Positions 62,507 to 64,000 of a stretch of 64,000 bases of DNA are shown here, piece after piece. The stretch is from Burkholderia sp. IMCC1007 (GTDB taxonomy: Bacteria > Pseudomonadota > Gammaproteobacteria > Burkholderiales > Burkholderiaceae): NCBI RefSeq assembly GCF_027257875.1, contig NZ_JAPVQY010000024.1, forward strand, positions 1 to 64,000, in the 5' to 3' direction. Positions within the stretch are counted from its first letter, which is position 1. Every line of letters starts with the position of its first letter. The position numbers were made by a program, and so were the translations under genes. The notes beneath the pieces were generated by a model. It had not been told where the DNA came from. It was given only the letters and a program-made list of their open reading frames with translations, and did not search any database.

Positions 62507-63394
62507 TCAGCCCGCGCGCCGCACCGGCGCCACTTTGGAAAAATACTTCGCGCCCGCGACGCAGCCGACGACCACGACCGTCACGGCGAGCATCGACGGC
62601 GGCACCGTCTCGTGCAGCAGCCCGGCCGCGAGCAGGAAGCCGAAGAACGGCTGCAGCAACTGCAGTTGGCCGACGCCCGCGATCCCGCCGAGCGCGAGCC
62701 CGCGATACCAGAACACGAAGCCGATCAGCATGCTGAACAACGACACGTATGCGAGCCCCCACAGCGCGGCGGCGTCGACGCCGTCGAACGTGGCCGGCCA
62801 CGTGAACCACGTGAGCGGCAGCATCACCGGCAGCGACAGCACCAGCGCCCACGAGATCACCTGCCAGCCGCCGAGCTGGCGCGACAGGCGCGCGCCTTCC
62901 GCGTAACCGAGCCCGCATGCGACGATCGCGGCCAGCATCAGCGCATCGCCGACCACCGACGCACTGCCGCCGTTGCGCAGCGCAAACGCGGCCACCGCGC
63001 CGCTGCCGAGCAGCGAGAAGATCCAGAACGGCAGCCTCGGCCGTTCGCCGCCGCGCCACACGCCGAACAGCGCGGTCGCCAGCGGCAGCAGCCCGACGAA
63101 TACGATCGCGTGCGCGGACGTCACGTGCTTCAACGCAAGCGCGGTCAGCAGCGGAAAACCGACCACGACCCCGAGCGCGACGATGACGAGCGACGCGGTC
63201 TCGGCGCGCGTGGGCCGCTTCTGCTTCAGCGCGACGAGCAGCGCGAGGCCGAGCACGCCGGCGATCGTCGCACGCGCAAACGTGAGGAACAGCGGGTCGA
63301 GCCCCTGCACCGCGACGCGCGTCGCAGGCAGCGAGCCGCTGAAAATGATCACGCCCAGCAGGCCGCTGAGCCATCCGTCGGTCGTCTTTTGCAC
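62507..63394 (-). CDS. EamA/DMT-family transporter
   Basis: 295 residues with ten membrane helices and two EamA repeats (ATRVAVQGLDPLFLTFARATIA; ARLSRQLGGWQVISWALVLS; FSMLIGFVFWYRGLALGGIA). DMT proteins export amino acids or other metabolites. A GTG at 63394 with AGGA six bases upstream was preferred to the TTG at 63415. It is divergent from a MocR-type regulator, a pairing often seen between exporters or vitamin genes and their PLP-binding regulators. Confidence 0.87.
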   Translation of the reverse strand: MQKTTDGWLSGLLGVIIFSGSLPATRVAVQGLDPLFLTFARATIAGVLGLALLVALKQKRPTRAETASLVIVALGVVVGFPLLTALALKHVTSAHAIVFVGLLPLATALFGVWRGGERPRLPFWIFSLLGSGAVAAFALRNGGSASVVGDALMLAAIVACGLGYAEGARLSRQLGGWQVISWALVLSLPVMLPLTWFTWPATFDGVDAAALWGLAYVSLFSMLIGFVFWYRGLALGGIAGVGQLQLLQPFFGFLLAAGLLHETVPPSMLAVTVVVVGCVAGAKYFSKVAPVRRAG

Positions 63395-63481
63395 GGCAAA
63401 TCCTGATCGGAACAAGGGGGATGTCCGATGATCCGCCGCCCGCGAAATGCGCGTAAGCTACAGCCCAATACAATTCCGACA

Positions 63482-63510
63482 AACTGTACTGAACAACTGA
63501 CCGTACAGTT
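63482..63510. promoter_or_regulatory. Inverted repeat between the EamA and MocR genes
   Basis: AACTGTAC (63482-63489) and GTACAGTT (63503-63510) are exact reverse complements, 13 bases apart, just before the MocR start at 63522. Probable operator of the divergent pair. Confidence 0.6.
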
Positions 63511-63521
63511 CGACCTTCGCC

Positions 63522-64000
63522 ATGAGCCAATCCGCCCAGAACCTTGCCCCGCCCGCGGTGTCGCGCACGCGGGTGGAAACCGTGATGGACACGCTGCGCG
63601 CGCGGATCGCGAGCCGCGCGCTGATGCCCGGCGCGCGCGTGCCGTCGATCCGGATGATGGCCGACGCGCTGCACGTGTCGAAATCGACCGTCGTCGACGC
63701 GTACGAACGGCTCGCCAGCGAAGGCGTGCTCGTCGCGCGGCGCGGCTCCGGCTTCTACGTGTCGGGCCACGCGCCGCCGCTCGCGCTCGCCGAACTCGGG
63801 CCGCGCCTCGATCGCGAGCTCGATCCGCTGTGGCTGTCGCGTCAGGCGCTCGAAGCGGCACCCAGCTCGGTGAAGCCCGGCTGCGGCTGGCTGCCGGCGT
63901 CGTGGCTGCCCGACGAGAGCCTGCGCCGCGCGCTGCGCGCCGTGTCGCGCGACGAACCCGACGCCCTGACCGACTATGCGACGCCGCTCGGCCTGCCCGC
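63522..64000 (+). CDS. MocR-type GntR/aminotransferase regulator (partial, runs off the window)
   Basis: 159 codons visible, with no stop before the window end. The GntR winged helix covers about 15-85 (RTRVETVMDTLRARIASRAL, ARVPSIRMMADALHVSKSTV, DAYERLASEGVLVARRGSGF) and is followed by the start of the fold-type I PLP domain (PGCGWLPASWLPDESLRRAL, DYATPLGLP). Full MocR proteins are about 470 residues. These regulators sense PLP or amino compounds and usually control a divergent gene, here the EamA transporter. Confidence 0.9.
   Translation, partial: MSQSAQNLAPPAVSRTRVETVMDTLRARIASRALMPGARVPSIRMMADALHVSKSTVVDAYERLASEGVLVARRGSGFYVSGHAPPLALAELGPRLDRELDPLWLSRQALEAAPSSVKPGCGWLPASWLPDESLRRALRAVSRDEPDALTDYATPLGLP

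Overview
This 64 kb window is GC-rich, roughly two thirds G+C by eye. Its gene content and protein style point to a Burkholderia cepacia complex-type betaproteobacterium, probably a secondary replicon: it has many regulators, porins and transporters, a T6SS accessory island, and no ribosomal or tRNA genes. The species and replicon are inference. No rRNA, tRNA, insertion sequence or CRISPR array was recognised.

Layout. 0-8.4 kb: an entericidin-like lipoprotein; an aspartate carbamoyltransferase carrying an N-terminal helix-turn-helix, with a perfect palindrome in front of it; a FitAB-type toxin-antitoxin pair; a Fur-type promoter driving a siderophore-uptake operon (TonB receptor, Sel1 protein, PiuC-type dioxygenase); a Phd/VapC pair; a MobA-like nucleotidyltransferase; and a 47-residue proline-rich protein. 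8.6-11.4 kb: ketopantoate reductase and a chemoreceptor. 11.4-21.9 kb: a T6SS cargo island read leftwards, in the order response regulator, vgrG, tle3-type lipase, tla3-type adaptor, then damaged adaptor copies around an AT-rich lipoprotein gene, then a PAAR protein. 22.3-28.4 kb: a conserved hypothetical protein, a sigma-54 activator, and five small-to-large exported Gly/Ser/Ala-rich proteins on the same strand. About 2 kb without a supportable gene follows.

30.4-42.7 kb: an AraC regulator divergent from a two-subunit molybdenum hydroxylase; a self-inhibited Fic protein; a stand-alone OmpR-type winged-helix regulator embedded in CGTAAC repeats; asparagine synthase; two divergent LuxR solos; and an Nramp-family transporter preceded by a long leader with two micro-ORFs. 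43.7-51.9 kb: an OprB porin, periplasmic trehalase, a DHA2 MFS exporter, a likely antisense or small-RNA unit ending in an orphan terminator, a YcaQ-family glycosylase, a DUF1653 protein and an acetyltransferase. 52.0-56.1 kb: a yefM-yoeB module whose antitoxin is frameshifted by an 8-bp duplication, a HAD phosphatase, a DUF4142 protein and a second acetyltransferase. 55.2-64 kb: lysR divergent from lysA; a polar amino-acid (probably cystine) ABC transporter in line with a MetC-type lyase and a DUF3088 protein; a LuxR HTH relic; and a DMT exporter divergent from a MocR regulator that runs off the window.

The genes that appear to work together are: the piu operon in iron uptake; vgrG-tle3-tla3-PAAR as one T6SS payload; the molybdenum hydroxylase pair with its AraC regulator (and perhaps the MobA-like enzyme); the transporter-metC unit in sulfur amino-acid use; and lysR-lysA in lysine synthesis. 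The strongest oddities are the broken tandem adaptor array, the frameshifted antitoxin beside an intact toxin, the orphan terminator/sRNA unit, the leader micro-ORFs and the exported-protein cluster.
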